Part shown: piece by piece, positions 6,984 through 15,319 of the stretch
How positions within the stretch are numbered: the first letter of the stretch is position 1
Layout: each line of letters begins with the position of its first letter
Assembly: GCA_013820875.1 (NCBI GenBank)
Contig: JACDHS010000043.1
Coordinates: forward strand, 1-36,397
Source of the DNA: Verrucomicrobiota bacterium
GTDB lineage: Bacteria > Verrucomicrobiota > Verrucomicrobiia > Limisphaerales > JACDHS01
DNA: 36,397 bases
Direction of reading: 5' to 3'
The notes under the pieces: generated by a model
What the model was told of the DNA's origin: nothing
What the model saw: the letters and a program-made list of their open reading frames with translations, nothing else
Database searches by the model: none
Position numbers and translations under genes: made by a program

Positions 6984-8183
6984 ATGGTGAATCTCGGCCC
7001 ACACCGTTCGCGCTCAGTCCCACTGAAGCTATCAGCGATGCTATTCGCTCTCTGCTGCCTATTCCTTTCCGCCTGGCCAAGCGCAGCCAAACCAGCCTTC
7101 GACATAAACTGGTCAGACGAAGCAGTTTCGGCTGGGGGCGCTAAAGGCGCGGTGCAACTTGCCTCCGGCGAAATCCTCGTCACGCGCACCCGCTGGACTT
7201 CGAATGCGGTGCAGGTCATCTGCTCACGCAGCACCAATCATGGCGCGAAATGGGAAGACTTTTCGATCATTGCCGAAGCAGAAGCCGGCACCGACATCGG
7301 CGACGGTGATCTGCGGCAACTGGCAAACGGCAACGTCCTCTACAGCTACCGGCACAATTCCGTGCGACGCGATAACGTAAGACACTTCTCCATTCGCGTT
7401 GCTGTCAGCGTCGATGCTGGAAAAACCTGGAAACCACATTCGACCGTCGCGGAGTCCAGGCACAACTCCGAACAGGAACCCGATGCACTTCGCGGACTCT
7501 GGTCCAGTTACCTACTGCAAAAACAGGACGGCACTTTGCAGTGTTACTACGATGACGAAGAAACGCCGCACCGGGCTGGTTTCTTTCGGAATCAATGGCT
7601 CACGTTGAAAACATGGGATGCCGAGTCCAGCCAATGGAACAAACCGGTCACCGTATCGCGGGCGTACGATGCCAAACATTTGTCGCGCGATGGAATGCCA
7701 ACTGTCGTTGAACTCGAACCCGGTAAACTCCTCGTCGTCTTCGAGAGCGTGCAGATCGAAGCGCCGCACGCCAATTGCGTTCGATCTGTCACAAGCAATG
7801 ACGGGGGCAAAACCTGGAGTTGGAGCCAGGCGGAACGATCCATCGTCTTTCAGCCACAGAAAAAACATTTCATGGCCATATCCCCATGGATGACCAGGGC
7901 CGGTTCCAACACCTTGATCTGCGCATTCGCCACCGACGAAGATCGTGACACACCCGACAAACCTGCAACGCATCCGCGCCATATGAACATGGATGTGAAA
8001 TACGTTTTGAGTTTCGACGATGGCAAAACATGGAGCCGTTCAGCCCAGACAATTTTCGACAAAACCCATCGAAGTTACGCGCCCGGTGTCCTCTTGCTCC
8101 AGGATGGATCGCTGCTGGCGACGTTCATGGATTTTTCAGGCAAAAGCTCCCTCGCCTCTCGCGGGGAGATTTTGGTGCCATGA
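6984..8183 (+). CDS. Secreted sialidase-like (BNR/Asp-box) protein
   Basis: With the chosen start this is 399 aa. Three Asp boxes of the form S-x-D-x-G-x-T-W occur: SVDAGKTW, SNDGGKTW and SFDDGKTW. This marks a six-bladed beta-propeller of the exo-alpha-sialidase superfamily, whose members cleave terminal sialic acids or related sugars, or only bind glycans. A hydrophobic signal (about LSAMLFALCCLFLSAWPSAA) follows a basic N-terminus, so the protein is exported. An upstream in-frame start at 6939 exists, but AGGAG at 6978-6982 lies right before ATG 6984 and favours this start; GTG 6987 is an alternative. The stop is 5 bp from the convergent rdgB stop. Substrate specificity cannot be assigned by eye. 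Confidence 0.85.
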   Translation: MVNLGPHRSRSVPLKLSAMLFALCCLFLSAWPSAAKPAFDINWSDEAVSAGGAKGAVQLASGEILVTRTRWTSNAVQVICSRSTNHGAKWEDFSIIAEAEAGTDIGDGDLRQLANGNVLYSYRHNSVRRDNVRHFSIRVAVSVDAGKTWKPHSTVAESRHNSEQEPDALRGLWSSYLLQKQDGTLQCYYDDEETPHRAGFFRNQWLTLKTWDAESSQWNKPVTVSRAYDAKHLSRDGMPTVVELEPGKLLVVFESVQIEAPHANCVRSVTSNDGGKTWSWSQAERSIVFQPQKKHFMAISPWMTRAGSNTLICAFATDEDRDTPDKPATHPRHMNMDVKYVLSFDDGKTWSRSAQTIFDKTHRSYAPGVLLLQDGSLLATFMDFSGKSSLASRGEILVP

Positions 8184-8188
8184 TCAAT

Positions 8189-8887
8189 TCAATTAAAGGC
8201 GTTTTCGAAGTGTCGTTGCAGTTCATGCAACGCTTTGGCCCGGTGACTCAGCTTGTTTTTGATCGTCTCACCCAGTTCCGCAAAGGAGGCGGTGTATCCG
8301 TCCGGAACGAACAACGGATCGTAGCCAAAACCACCCTTGCCGCTGGGGGCATCGGTAATCCGCCCTTCACAGGCGCCGGAAAAAAAGTGGGTGCTTTGCA
8401 GGAGCGCTGCTTCTGACGGAGTCGATGTGCCGGGTTCGTCAGGGGGAATCGGGGTCAGCGCCAGCACGCAACGAAATCGGGCGGTGCGCTTTTCGAGCGG
8501 TATCTCTCCGAGGAGACGCATCAGTTTCGCATTATTTTCGTGATCGGCTGAATTGCCGGGAGCATTTGTATCAAGCGCAGCGTAGCGGGCGGAGTGAACA
8601 CCCGGGGCGCCACCCAGAGCATCCACTTCCAGGCCGGAATCGTCGGCCAAAACAAACGCCGGCTTGCCTTCCAGTTTGTGCGTCATCTCAGGATTGGCCA
8701 GTATCCAACGAATCAGCCCAACGGATTTCCTGGTGGCATTGTCCGCGAATGTTTCGCCGTCCTCCACAATCGGCGGGGCATCTGGTAAATCGTCCAGTGT
8801 GAGGAACTGAAAATGTTCCGTGCCGAGGATCGATTTGATCTCTTCGACTTTGTGCTTGTTCCGAGTGGCGATAATTAGGGTTTGCAT
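8189..8887 (-). CDS. rdgB: RdgB/HAM1 non-canonical purine NTP pyrophosphatase
   Basis: The 232-aa product hydrolyses ITP, dITP and XTP to monophosphates, keeping deaminated purines out of nucleic acids. Family motifs are clear: the N-terminal IIATRNKHKVEEIKSIL, the catalytic/metal region FVLADDSGLEVDALGGAPGVHSARYA, and the C-terminal GKGGFGYDPLFVPDG with SHRAKAL. It is longer than the usual roughly 200 aa, with extra residues around 50-75 and 150-165. It is cytosolic with no signal sequence. The gene converges with the sialidase-like gene, and a palindromic element lies just upstream of its start. Confidence 0.95.
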   Translation of the reverse strand: MQTLIIATRNKHKVEEIKSILGTEHFQFLTLDDLPDAPPIVEDGETFADNATRKSVGLIRWILANPEMTHKLEGKPAFVLADDSGLEVDALGGAPGVHSARYAALDTNAPGNSADHENNAKLMRLLGEIPLEKRTARFRCVLALTPIPPDEPGTSTPSEAALLQSTHFFSGACEGRITDAPSGKGGFGYDPLFVPDGYTASFAELGETIKNKLSHRAKALHELQRHFENAFN

Positions 8888-8904
8888 AAAATCAGACGGT
8901 CCTC

Positions 8905-9071
8905 CGGAGCGCGGCGTAACCGCTTTGCGGTTCGTCGTTTCTATAGTTTTGTCCTGGGCGGAGCATCAGGTGTAGCGGTCGGGGGATGTAATTGCAGCAT
9001 TTTCGATTTCCCAATGCGCTCGAACTATCCTCACGTGCTGCGGCTGATGCTTCGCACACAACCGCGCTCCG
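8905..9071. repeat. Nested palindromic intergenic element
   Basis: The outer arms CGGAGCGCGG (8905-8914) and CCGCGCTCCG (9062-9071) are perfect reverse complements. Inner arms AGCATCAG (8962-8969) and CTGATGCT (9044-9051) are as well. The CTATAG hairpin copy C lies between the left outer and left inner arms. The element fills almost the whole gap between rdgB and the esterase gene, which ends at 9081. Confidence 0.6.
8920..8952 (+). repeat. CTATAG hairpin element, copy C
   Basis: The stem CCGC-TTT-GCGG (8920-8930) is followed ten bases later by CTATAGTTTTG. It is the most diverged of the three copies, with one extra base between stem and CTATAG. Confidence 0.5.
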
Positions 9072-9080
9072 ACCGGGCGA

Positions 9081-10169
9081 TCACTTCTTTAGATGCTTTT
9101 CCAGGACTTCATAAGCTTGCAAGCGAACAGCCTCAGGAAAGTCGTGCGCGCAATCCGGGTGAACGACTTCAACATTGTTCAGTTTGCCGTGGAGCGCGTA
9201 AATCGGGCGGGCTGCGGTGAGAATTTTATCCACGCTTTGCCATTTGAAATTGCTGTCACCAATTGGCGCATTCACAAAAAACGGACGCGGCGCCAGGGCG
9301 CCAACCAGTTCGTGGAAATCGAAAGGAATTTCCGGCAGAGAATAATCGAGCAGGCGCGGCATGTAACGGTCACTGGTCCAACCTTTGATAGTGCCGTTCA
9401 TGTAATCGAGATAGGAATCAAATCCACAACTTGAAACGATCACCTTGATGCGATCATCAAAGACCGCGGTGTAGATGGAGTTATGCCCGCCGAGCGAATG
9501 GCCGATTGCGCCAAAATTGCCGCGCTTCACGTAGGGCAACGAGTCCAGCAGATCCATGCCGCGAACATTGTCCCAGATAGCTTTCATTGTGCCGCTTCGA
9601 TAGCCGAGCGCTTTCAGGTCAGGCCAGTAATTGGCCAGTTGCGGATAAGATGGCGCGAGCACGACAAAGCCGCGTTCCGCCAATTCCGATGCGTAGGCGC
9701 GATTCTCTTTCTCGCCGAAACCAACGACCACTTTGTGCCCAATCTGCGAATGGGTCGGATGCAAGGCGAGGATTGCCCTATGCTTTTTCTTTTTCTCCAA
9801 AGCGGTTTTAGGAATCAGCAGGTAGGCCGGCACGCGAGAGTTGGGTTCAGATGCATACGAGATCAACCGCCGCACATAACTGCCGCAGTCCACTTCCTCC
9901 TCGATTTTGACGTCCAGCGGACAACGCTTTTCTTTGCCGGGCAAGGATCCCATCACCTCCTGGGCCGAGCGCAGGATTTCAGCTTTGCGCGCCTTCCAAT
10001 GCGAGAGCGTCCTGCCCTGGACAACCTTCCCAGAGGCGTTCCGATATTGCAGCAGGTTCTCGCGGTCAAGCCGTTCTGAGGTGCTGGCGGATTCGGCCAT
10101 GGCCGGGAAAAACGTCAGGCACGCACAGCAGATCGAAGCAAAAGTGAAGCAACAGACTTTGGTTTTCAT
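9081..10169 (-). CDS. Secreted alpha/beta hydrolase (esterase-like)
   Basis: The protein is 362 aa from ATG 10169; an in-frame upstream start at 10178 adds three residues. A signal peptide (CCFTFASICCACLTFFPAMA) leads to export. The hydrolase core shows the nucleophile elbow GHSLGG. The likely acid is the Asp in PIGDSNF, and the likely catalytic histidine is in CAHDFP near the C-terminus. The overall plan resembles the dienelactone hydrolase/acetyl-xylan-esterase-like families common in Verrucomicrobia, which act on esterified polysaccharides or other esters. It is not adjacent to genes that would fix the substrate. It shares its upstream region with a divergent small ORF. Confidence 0.85.
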   Translation of the reverse strand: MKTKVCCFTFASICCACLTFFPAMAESASTSERLDRENLLQYRNASGKVVQGRTLSHWKARKAEILRSAQEVMGSLPGKEKRCPLDVKIEEEVDCGSYVRRLISYASEPNSRVPAYLLIPKTALEKKKKHRAILALHPTHSQIGHKVVVGFGEKENRAYASELAERGFVVLAPSYPQLANYWPDLKALGYRSGTMKAIWDNVRGMDLLDSLPYVKRGNFGAIGHSLGGHNSIYTAVFDDRIKVIVSSCGFDSYLDYMNGTIKGWTSDRYMPRLLDYSLPEIPFDFHELVGALAPRPFFVNAPIGDSNFKWQSVDKILTAARPIYALHGKLNNVEVVHPDCAHDFPEAVRLQAYEVLEKHLKK

Positions 10170-10334
10170 CACGAGCAAAGGATTGAACCTTGTTTATGCC
10201 GTTCAAGTCAAAGAAATCGAGGCGCACATCGTGCCAAAGGACGAGTAGTTAATCAGCGCGCGTCCTCATTGTTGAAAACAGGGATTAAACGGATGTTCGA
10301 CAAAGGGTGAAGGTTAATGCTCCGGAGGAAAATT

Positions 10335-10616
10335 ATGTTTGCAGAAAGGCTGAAAGAAGAATTGAACACCATGGCGCCGGAGTGGGAATGGTCGTGTGCT
10401 AATGAAACCGGCAAGTCTCCTGACCTGATTTCGCCAAAGCTGCTCTCTGTTTCCGCGACGAACAAAGCCTCGGGCGCCAGCACCTCGTCCATTCAGGTCA
10501 GCAATACGCCCACTGCGGATGTGCGACAGGCCGCCCAATTCATCTGCGATGTGTTGATGATTGCGCCTCCCGATCCCGCCCTGCCCGGCTCTGCTGTTTT
10601 CCAACGACCTGGTTGA
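10335..10616 (+). CDS. Possible small hypothetical protein
   Basis: A 93-codon frame starts at ATG 10335 with a strong ribosome site, GGAGG at 10324-10328 and a six-base spacer. It begins MFAERLKEELNTMAPEWEW and then becomes Ser/Thr- and Pro-rich, with no recognisable domain, signal or membrane segment. The stop codon TGA (10614-10616) lies 17 bp ahead of the next candidate start. It could be the first gene of an operon with the phosphatase-like gene and the GT39 gene, or a leader peptide. The antisense frames across it lack comparable start signals. The product is unknown to me. Confidence 0.45.
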   Translation: MFAERLKEELNTMAPEWEWSCANETGKSPDLISPKLLSVSATNKASGASTSSIQVSNTPTADVRQAAQFICDVLMIAPPDPALPGSAVFQRPG

Positions 10617-10633
10617 AAGATTCTTTTCACCAG

Positions 10634-11761
10634 ATGCTTCGCTCCGTAAGTTTGCGCAGAATGTTTCGTAAGGAATCGGACGCCAACAGCCAGGATGAAC
10701 CCGCAGTGTCCGCAGCCCCAACACTGCGGAGGCGAATGGCGTCGTGGGTGCGGCTGGCGTGTTTTGCATACGTGATCGTCCTGGTCGTTTTTTTGATCGC
10801 GACAAAAATCTTCGGTGAACGTTCCTCCCTCACCAGCATCGCGCTCTTTGTGCCGCCGCAATTCTGGTTGCTCCCCATTTTTTTGTTATTGCCGCTGGTG
10901 TTGATCTTTCAGCGAAAACTTCTGTGGCTGCTCCTGCTGGCTGTGCTGTTCGTCTTTTTCGGCCACATGAATTTTCACACTTCGATCAGCCGCAGTTCTT
11001 CCGGCAAGACTCTTTCGATTTTCTCCAACAATATCGGCCAACGAAAAACCCGGACGATGTGGCCGTTCCTGCGTTCCGAGAACCCGGACGTATTCGCGTT
11101 GCAGGAAGCGTGGAACCATCGGCCAGCCATCAGCAGCGAAAACCCGGAACATTACGTGGCAAACCATGGTGAGTTTCTTCTGGCCAGCCGCTTTGAAATC
11201 AAGAATTCCGGGATTGTTCCGGGTCTAAGAGCGCGCACCGGCCCGATCGCGGCCTGGTTCGAAATTGATTTTCACGGCACTCCGGTCGTCATCTACAACG
11301 TCCACATGCCGACTCCCCGCAATGATTTTGAACGCTTGCGCGGCGCGGGATTCATTTATGAAATCGCCCGGCTCGGCGGCATTTATTCGAGCGAAGCACG
11401 CGCGGTTTACAAGAAATCGCTTCAAGCCCGCAATCAACTTTCGATGGATTTCCTGGAGCATCTCCGCGCGGAACAACGGCCTTTCCTTGTCGTCGGCGAT
11501 TTCAACATGCCGGACACCGGCTACCTGCGCCGTCTTTACGCGGGCGAATTGACCGACGCATTTGCCGCCAAAGGCGCCGGCTACGGTTTCACCTTTCCAG
11601 GGACCAGCAAGAATCCCCTCACATTGTTTGGACCGTGGTTGCGAATTGACTACATTTTTGCTGGAAAAAACTGGCAACCGCTCTCCTTTAAAGTCGAGCC
11701 ACGCCAACCCGCGCAGCATTTATCTGTTGCCGCGGAGTTTGAATTCAGCGAAAGCAAATGA
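10634..11761 (+). CDS. Membrane-anchored endonuclease/exonuclease/phosphatase family protein
   Basis: The N-terminal third holds three hydrophobic helices (around LACFAYVIVLVVFLIATKIF, FWLLPIFLLLPLVLIF and LLWLLLLAVLFVFF). The catalytic domain then shows EEP-superfamily motifs: FSNNIGQ, NPDVFALQE with the metal-binding Glu, VIYNVHMPTP, VVGDFNMPD with the Asp/Asn pair, RIDYIF, and a final His in AQHLSVAAEF. The usual SDH triplet is replaced by AQH. Such proteins cleave phosphodiester or phosphomonoester bonds, and here the enzyme probably faces the periplasm. The start is uncertain: ATG 10634 is given, but ATG 10736 has GGAGG three bases upstream and begins right before the first helix. The stop overlaps the next gene in an ATGA, so translation is coupled to the glycosyltransferase. 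Confidence 0.85.
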   Translation: MLRSVSLRRMFRKESDANSQDEPAVSAAPTLRRRMASWVRLACFAYVIVLVVFLIATKIFGERSSLTSIALFVPPQFWLLPIFLLLPLVLIFQRKLLWLLLLAVLFVFFGHMNFHTSISRSSSGKTLSIFSNNIGQRKTRTMWPFLRSENPDVFALQEAWNHRPAISSENPEHYVANHGEFLLASRFEIKNSGIVPGLRARTGPIAAWFEIDFHGTPVVIYNVHMPTPRNDFERLRGAGFIYEIARLGGIYSSEARAVYKKSLQARNQLSMDFLEHLRAEQRPFLVVGDFNMPDTGYLRRLYAGELTDAFAAKGAGYGFTFPGTSKNPLTLFGPWLRIDYIFAGKNWQPLSFKVEPRQPAQHLSVAAEFEFSESK

Positions 11762-13350
11762 ACATGATTTCGGAACCCCAAAGCCGTCTGCCTCAAATCC
11801 TGCAACTAGCGCTTGTTGCCGCCATCCTTTTTGGCCTCACCACATTCCTGCAAATCCGCGGGGGCGCTTACAAATCAGAGTTTGGCGGTCACCCCGATGA
11901 AGCGGCGCATTACGTTACAGGACTGATGATTCGGGATTATGTCGCGGCAGGTTTTCCGGGGCACCCGAAGAAATACGCTGACAACTATTATGCGCATTAT
12001 CCCAAGGTCGCTTTGGGAAACTGGCCGCCGATGTTCTACCTGATGCAAACCGGATGGACGCTCCTCTTCACGCCGGAACGCACTTCGATGTTTATCTTCA
12101 TGGCTGTTTTCACCACCGGCGTTGGACTTCTGCTGTTTCACCTGGTGCGACAACGACTCGGGTTTTCAGCCGGACTGATTACTGGACTCCTCTTCGTCAT
12201 GACTCCGCTCACGCAACGGCACACTTCCATGCTCATGACGGAAGTTCCAATCACGTTGTTTACACTGCTGGCGCTTTATTTCCTGGCGAAGTTCTTTGAA
12301 ACGAAACGGACTCGTGACTCGGTGTTGTTCGGTGTCTTCGCCTCTATTGCAATCCTGACGAAGGGTTCTGGGATGTTCCTGGCACTCGTTCCTGTCCTGA
12401 CGATTGTGATAACGCGCAATTTTCAAATCATGCGCCGCCTGAACTTTTGGTATCCGGCAGTGATCGTCGCCATCCTGTGCGGTCCCTGGACATTTGCGTT
12501 TCGTAATATCGCGCGCGCTGGTTGGATGGAGGAAAATCCATCAATGAACTTCACCTCCCAGGCGCTGCAATTTTATCCCGGCAACCTGGTGTGGTCTGTG
12601 GGAATCGCGCTGGCCGCCCTTGCGATTGCCGGGATCACCTCGGAACTGAAACTCGCGAGGAAAGGTGCTGGCGTCAGAGCCGTGGTGTTTGCCTCTGCCA
12701 TTGTCAGCCTGCTTTTTTTCCACAGCATTATGCCTGTTGGTTTGGAAGATCGCCATTTACTGCCGGTGCTGCCGCTCGTGATCTACTTTGCAATTTTCGG
12801 AGCGCATTTCTTTGGCGTCGCTTTATCCCGAAAATTTCGAGCCTCTGAAGCAACCGTCATCATGGCTGCCGTAGCCATCTTCCTGCTCGTCACATTCAAG
12901 ATCCCAGTGAAAGGGTATAGCGGTTTTGGGAAGCCTGCGGAAATGCTTCTTCGCGAAGCTCCGGACACCAAAACCAAATTCCTCGTTTCTTCAGATGCGC
13001 AGGGTGAAGGAATGTTCATCGCAGAAGTGGCGATGCGCGAGAAGCGTCCGGGACATGTGGTGCAACGCACGAGCAAAGCCCTCGCCAGCAGCACATGGAG
13101 CGGCAGCGGTTACAGTGCAAAGTTTGAAAATGAAGCAGCCGTGATCAAGTATTTGAAGGAACAGGAATTTCAATACGTGGTGGTGGATTCTTCGATGCCG
13201 CCCTACCAATGGCGCGAACATCACAAACTGCTCTCACGAACCGTCGAACAATTTCCAAACGAGTTTTCGTTGTTGGAAAACTTCTCGGTGCAGAGAAAAG
13301 GGGTATGGACAAACGCATTGGCCATTTACCGCCTGGACATTCCGGAATGA
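11758..13350 (+). CDS. GT39-like (ArnT/PMT-type) membrane glycosyltransferase
   Basis: This 530-aa protein has about ten hydrophobic segments and a first extracytoplasmic loop with GGHPDEAAHY, the acidic motif typical of GT-C enzymes that use polyprenyl-phosphate sugars. Members of the ArnT/PMT family transfer a sugar from a lipid carrier to lipid A, protein or another glycan on the outer face of the inner membrane. The C-terminal 130 residues are soluble and probably periplasmic. It overlaps the preceding EEP gene by four bases and ends 1 bp from the convergent GT2 gene. The EEP partner could recycle or trim a lipid-linked intermediate; that is inference. Confidence 0.88.
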   Translation: MNMISEPQSRLPQILQLALVAAILFGLTTFLQIRGGAYKSEFGGHPDEAAHYVTGLMIRDYVAAGFPGHPKKYADNYYAHYPKVALGNWPPMFYLMQTGWTLLFTPERTSMFIFMAVFTTGVGLLLFHLVRQRLGFSAGLITGLLFVMTPLTQRHTSMLMTEVPITLFTLLALYFLAKFFETKRTRDSVLFGVFASIAILTKGSGMFLALVPVLTIVITRNFQIMRRLNFWYPAVIVAILCGPWTFAFRNIARAGWMEENPSMNFTSQALQFYPGNLVWSVGIALAALAIAGITSELKLARKGAGVRAVVFASAIVSLLFFHSIMPVGLEDRHLLPVLPLVIYFAIFGAHFFGVALSRKFRASEATVIMAAVAIFLLVTFKIPVKGYSGFGKPAEMLLREAPDTKTKFLVSSDAQGEGMFIAEVAMREKRPGHVVQRTSKALASSTWSGSGYSAKFENEAAVIKYLKEQEFQYVVVDSSMPPYQWREHHKLLSRTVEQFPNEFSLLENFSVQRKGVWTNALAIYRLDIPE

Positions 13351-13351
13351 T

Positions 13352-14068
13352 TTATCGCAGGAAATTGTATTTAAAAATACAACGCAACGCACTGAACCCG
13401 TCTTTCCATCCGATCTTTTTACCTTCGGCGTAGGTGCGACCGTAATAGGAAATCGGCACTTCGTAGATTCGAACTTTCATGCTCGCCACTTTTGCGGTGA
13501 TCTCCGGCTCAAAACCGAACCGGTTTTCCTCAACTGTAATCTTCTGGATGATTTCGCGACGGAACACTTTGTAACCCGTTTCCATATCGGTCAGGTTCAG
13601 GTCGGTGGCCATGTTCGAAAGCGTCGTGAGAACTTTGTTTCCGATTGAATGCCAAAAATAGAGGACGCGATGCGCTCCCGAACCGGCGAAACGCGAACCG
13701 AACACCACATCTGCTTTTCCCGCGAGAATGGGACCAGCGAGAACACTATATTCCTCTGGATCATATTCGAGGTCGGCGTCCTGCACGATCACAAGCGGCG
13801 CAGTCACGTTTGCAAACCCTGTGCGCAAAGCGGCGCCTTTCCCCTGGTTCACATCGTGACGAAACAATTTTATGCGCGGATGTTTGGCAGCGACTGGTTG
13901 CAAGTTGGCCCAGGTGTTATCCTTTGAAGCATCATCCACGACAATGACTTCCTGAACGAGCGGTTGTTCCAAGACGGTTTCCAGCACATTTGCGATCGTG
14001 GCGCCTTCGTTATAGACGGGAACGACCACCGCGAGGCACGGTGTACTATCTGTTACAGAGGGTTTCAT
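13352..14068 (-). CDS. Family 2 glycosyltransferase (polyprenyl-phosphate sugar synthase-like)
   Basis: From ATG 14068 the protein is 238 aa; in-frame upstream starts (14095, 14146) lack homology-like sequence. The GT-A fold motifs are VVVPVYNEGATIANVLE, VIVVDDASKDNTW, the DxD-type VQDADLEYDPEEY, and FGSRFAGSG. The length and lack of C-terminal membrane helices resemble dolichol/polyprenyl-phosphate mannose synthase (DPM1-like) enzymes, which move a sugar from a nucleotide donor to a lipid phosphate on the cytoplasmic face. That product is the kind of donor a GT39 enzyme uses, and the GT39 gene is its convergent neighbour. The pairing is suggestive but not proven. Confidence 0.92.
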   Translation of the reverse strand: MKPSVTDSTPCLAVVVPVYNEGATIANVLETVLEQPLVQEVIVVDDASKDNTWANLQPVAAKHPRIKLFRHDVNQGKGAALRTGFANVTAPLVIVQDADLEYDPEEYSVLAGPILAGKADVVFGSRFAGSGAHRVLYFWHSIGNKVLTTLSNMATDLNLTDMETGYKVFRREIIQKITVEENRFGFEPEITAKVASMKVRIYEVPISYYGRTYAEGKKIGWKDGFSALRCIFKYNFLR

Positions 14069-14258
14069 GTATTCGTCAGGCCTTGCAGATTTCATTCTGC
14101 GGCCAATTGAACGCGTAGGTATAACGAAGGAGCGGGCTGATGACAATATTTAGGTGATGCATTTTCAAGTCGGGCAAGGGCGGGTGCGCGGTTGCAAGTC
14201 ACCCTGCTCCTGCAAAAAAGAAAGGCGCATTGGTGAAATGTACTAACGGTGTGTTGCC

Positions 14259-14302
14259 GTCTCTGAATCGGCGGGTTGGTAGCCCGTGCCACCCATTCAG
14301 AC
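14259..14302. repeat. Palindrome downstream of the outer-membrane protein gene
   Basis: GTCTCTGAAT (14259-14268) and ATTCAGAC (14295-14302) form imperfect outer arms around a GC-rich inner segment containing GGTTGGTAGCCCGTGCCACC, itself partly self-complementary. It begins seven bases after the stop of the minus-strand gene, the place of a terminator, but no T-run follows directly. The rest of 14069-14258 holds nothing recognisable. Confidence 0.45.
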
Positions 14303-14308
14303 AGGCTT

Positions 14309-15301
14309 TTAGAATCGGAATACCAATGTTGCTCCAATACCGGCATCCAGTTTCTCGTAGTCCGGCAAGAACGACTTACTGCTGGCATCCTTGATCTGGT
14401 AACCCACGAAGGTGCGCACGCTGGCGCAGTTGTTGAAACGATATCCAAGTGCCAAGCCGAGCTCATGCAAAAGATCATGCCTTTTGTTCACCTCAGTGTA
14501 GTAGGTATATTGGAAGCGGTAGAACGGCTGGAGAACCAGCTTCGGCAGAATTTCATGAGCATAGGAAAAGGTTAGTGAATGATCGGTCCGATCGTTCACG
14601 TTGCTCGGTGTGAAAAATGTTTCCGTATCGCTGAAATGATAAAAACCACGGTAGCCGGCACTCACGAGCTTGTTCTCGCCAATCGGCCAAAACCATTGCA
14701 CGCCCCAGTAGGGCGCGATCTCGCTATAGAAATCATCTCCATAATCGCCCTGGTCGAACAGCATCGAAGCTTCCACGCCGAGATAGGCCTGCCAGTTCTG
14801 TGCGAGATAATAACGTCCTTCAGCAAAGAGTGTGTGTGCCTCAAAATCGAGTGAGCCGAGGAAGCTGTCATTACCGCCGTCCAAGCCGTAGTTATACCAT
14901 TGTGAACGGAGACCGATCCGAGGAAGAACCTCGCGTCCGTTCAACGTTAAGCCTCGGGGCGCGTACGCGGCCTGGAATGTATTAACGAAAACAGTGGATT
15001 CCCGTTCTGCATTGCTGCCGGCGTAATTGACGTTGTCGCTCCAATAAAACTGGCTATCCACCAGCACTTCAAACTGCGTGGGACGGGCTTTCAACTGCAA
15101 GAGGTGTTGCGGTCCGACATCTTCGCTTTCGCCTGGGTATAATTCCGGAACGGTTTGTCCCGGCTCCAACCGCATGGCTGGCGCAGTGATTTCCTGCCGG
15201 CGCTGAAACTGTTCAGACTGCTGGATGCGAGGTGATTGGGCGGAAGCAGTTGCACAGAAGGAAAGGACAAGGCAACTGCCAAGAATCTGGGTGGTTTTCA
15301 T
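14309..15301 (-). CDS. Outer-membrane beta-barrel protein
   Basis: The 330-aa protein has a signal peptide (ILGSCLVLSFCATASAQ) and then alternating aromatic/polar strands such as YWSDNVNY, RGFYHFSD and YRFQYTYYTE. It ends in LVFRF; the C-terminal Phe is the standard recognition signal for the BAM machinery. About ten to twelve strands seem possible after an N-terminal region of roughly 75 residues that may be periplasmic. It is the last gene of the set CHASE2 cyclase, FecR protein, barrel, 18 bp after the FecR gene. By context it may export or anchor the FecR-domain protein, or report outer-membrane state. Its family name is unknown to me. Confidence 0.82.
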   Translation of the reverse strand: MKTTQILGSCLVLSFCATASAQSPRIQQSEQFQRRQEITAPAMRLEPGQTVPELYPGESEDVGPQHLLQLKARPTQFEVLVDSQFYWSDNVNYAGSNAERESTVFVNTFQAAYAPRGLTLNGREVLPRIGLRSQWYNYGLDGGNDSFLGSLDFEAHTLFAEGRYYLAQNWQAYLGVEASMLFDQGDYGDDFYSEIAPYWGVQWFWPIGENKLVSAGYRGFYHFSDTETFFTPSNVNDRTDHSLTFSYAHEILPKLVLQPFYRFQYTYYTEVNKRHDLLHELGLALGYRFNNCASVRTFVGYQIKDASSKSFLPDYEKLDAGIGATLVFRF

Positions 15302-15319
15302 AGTTCTTGAAATGGAGGA

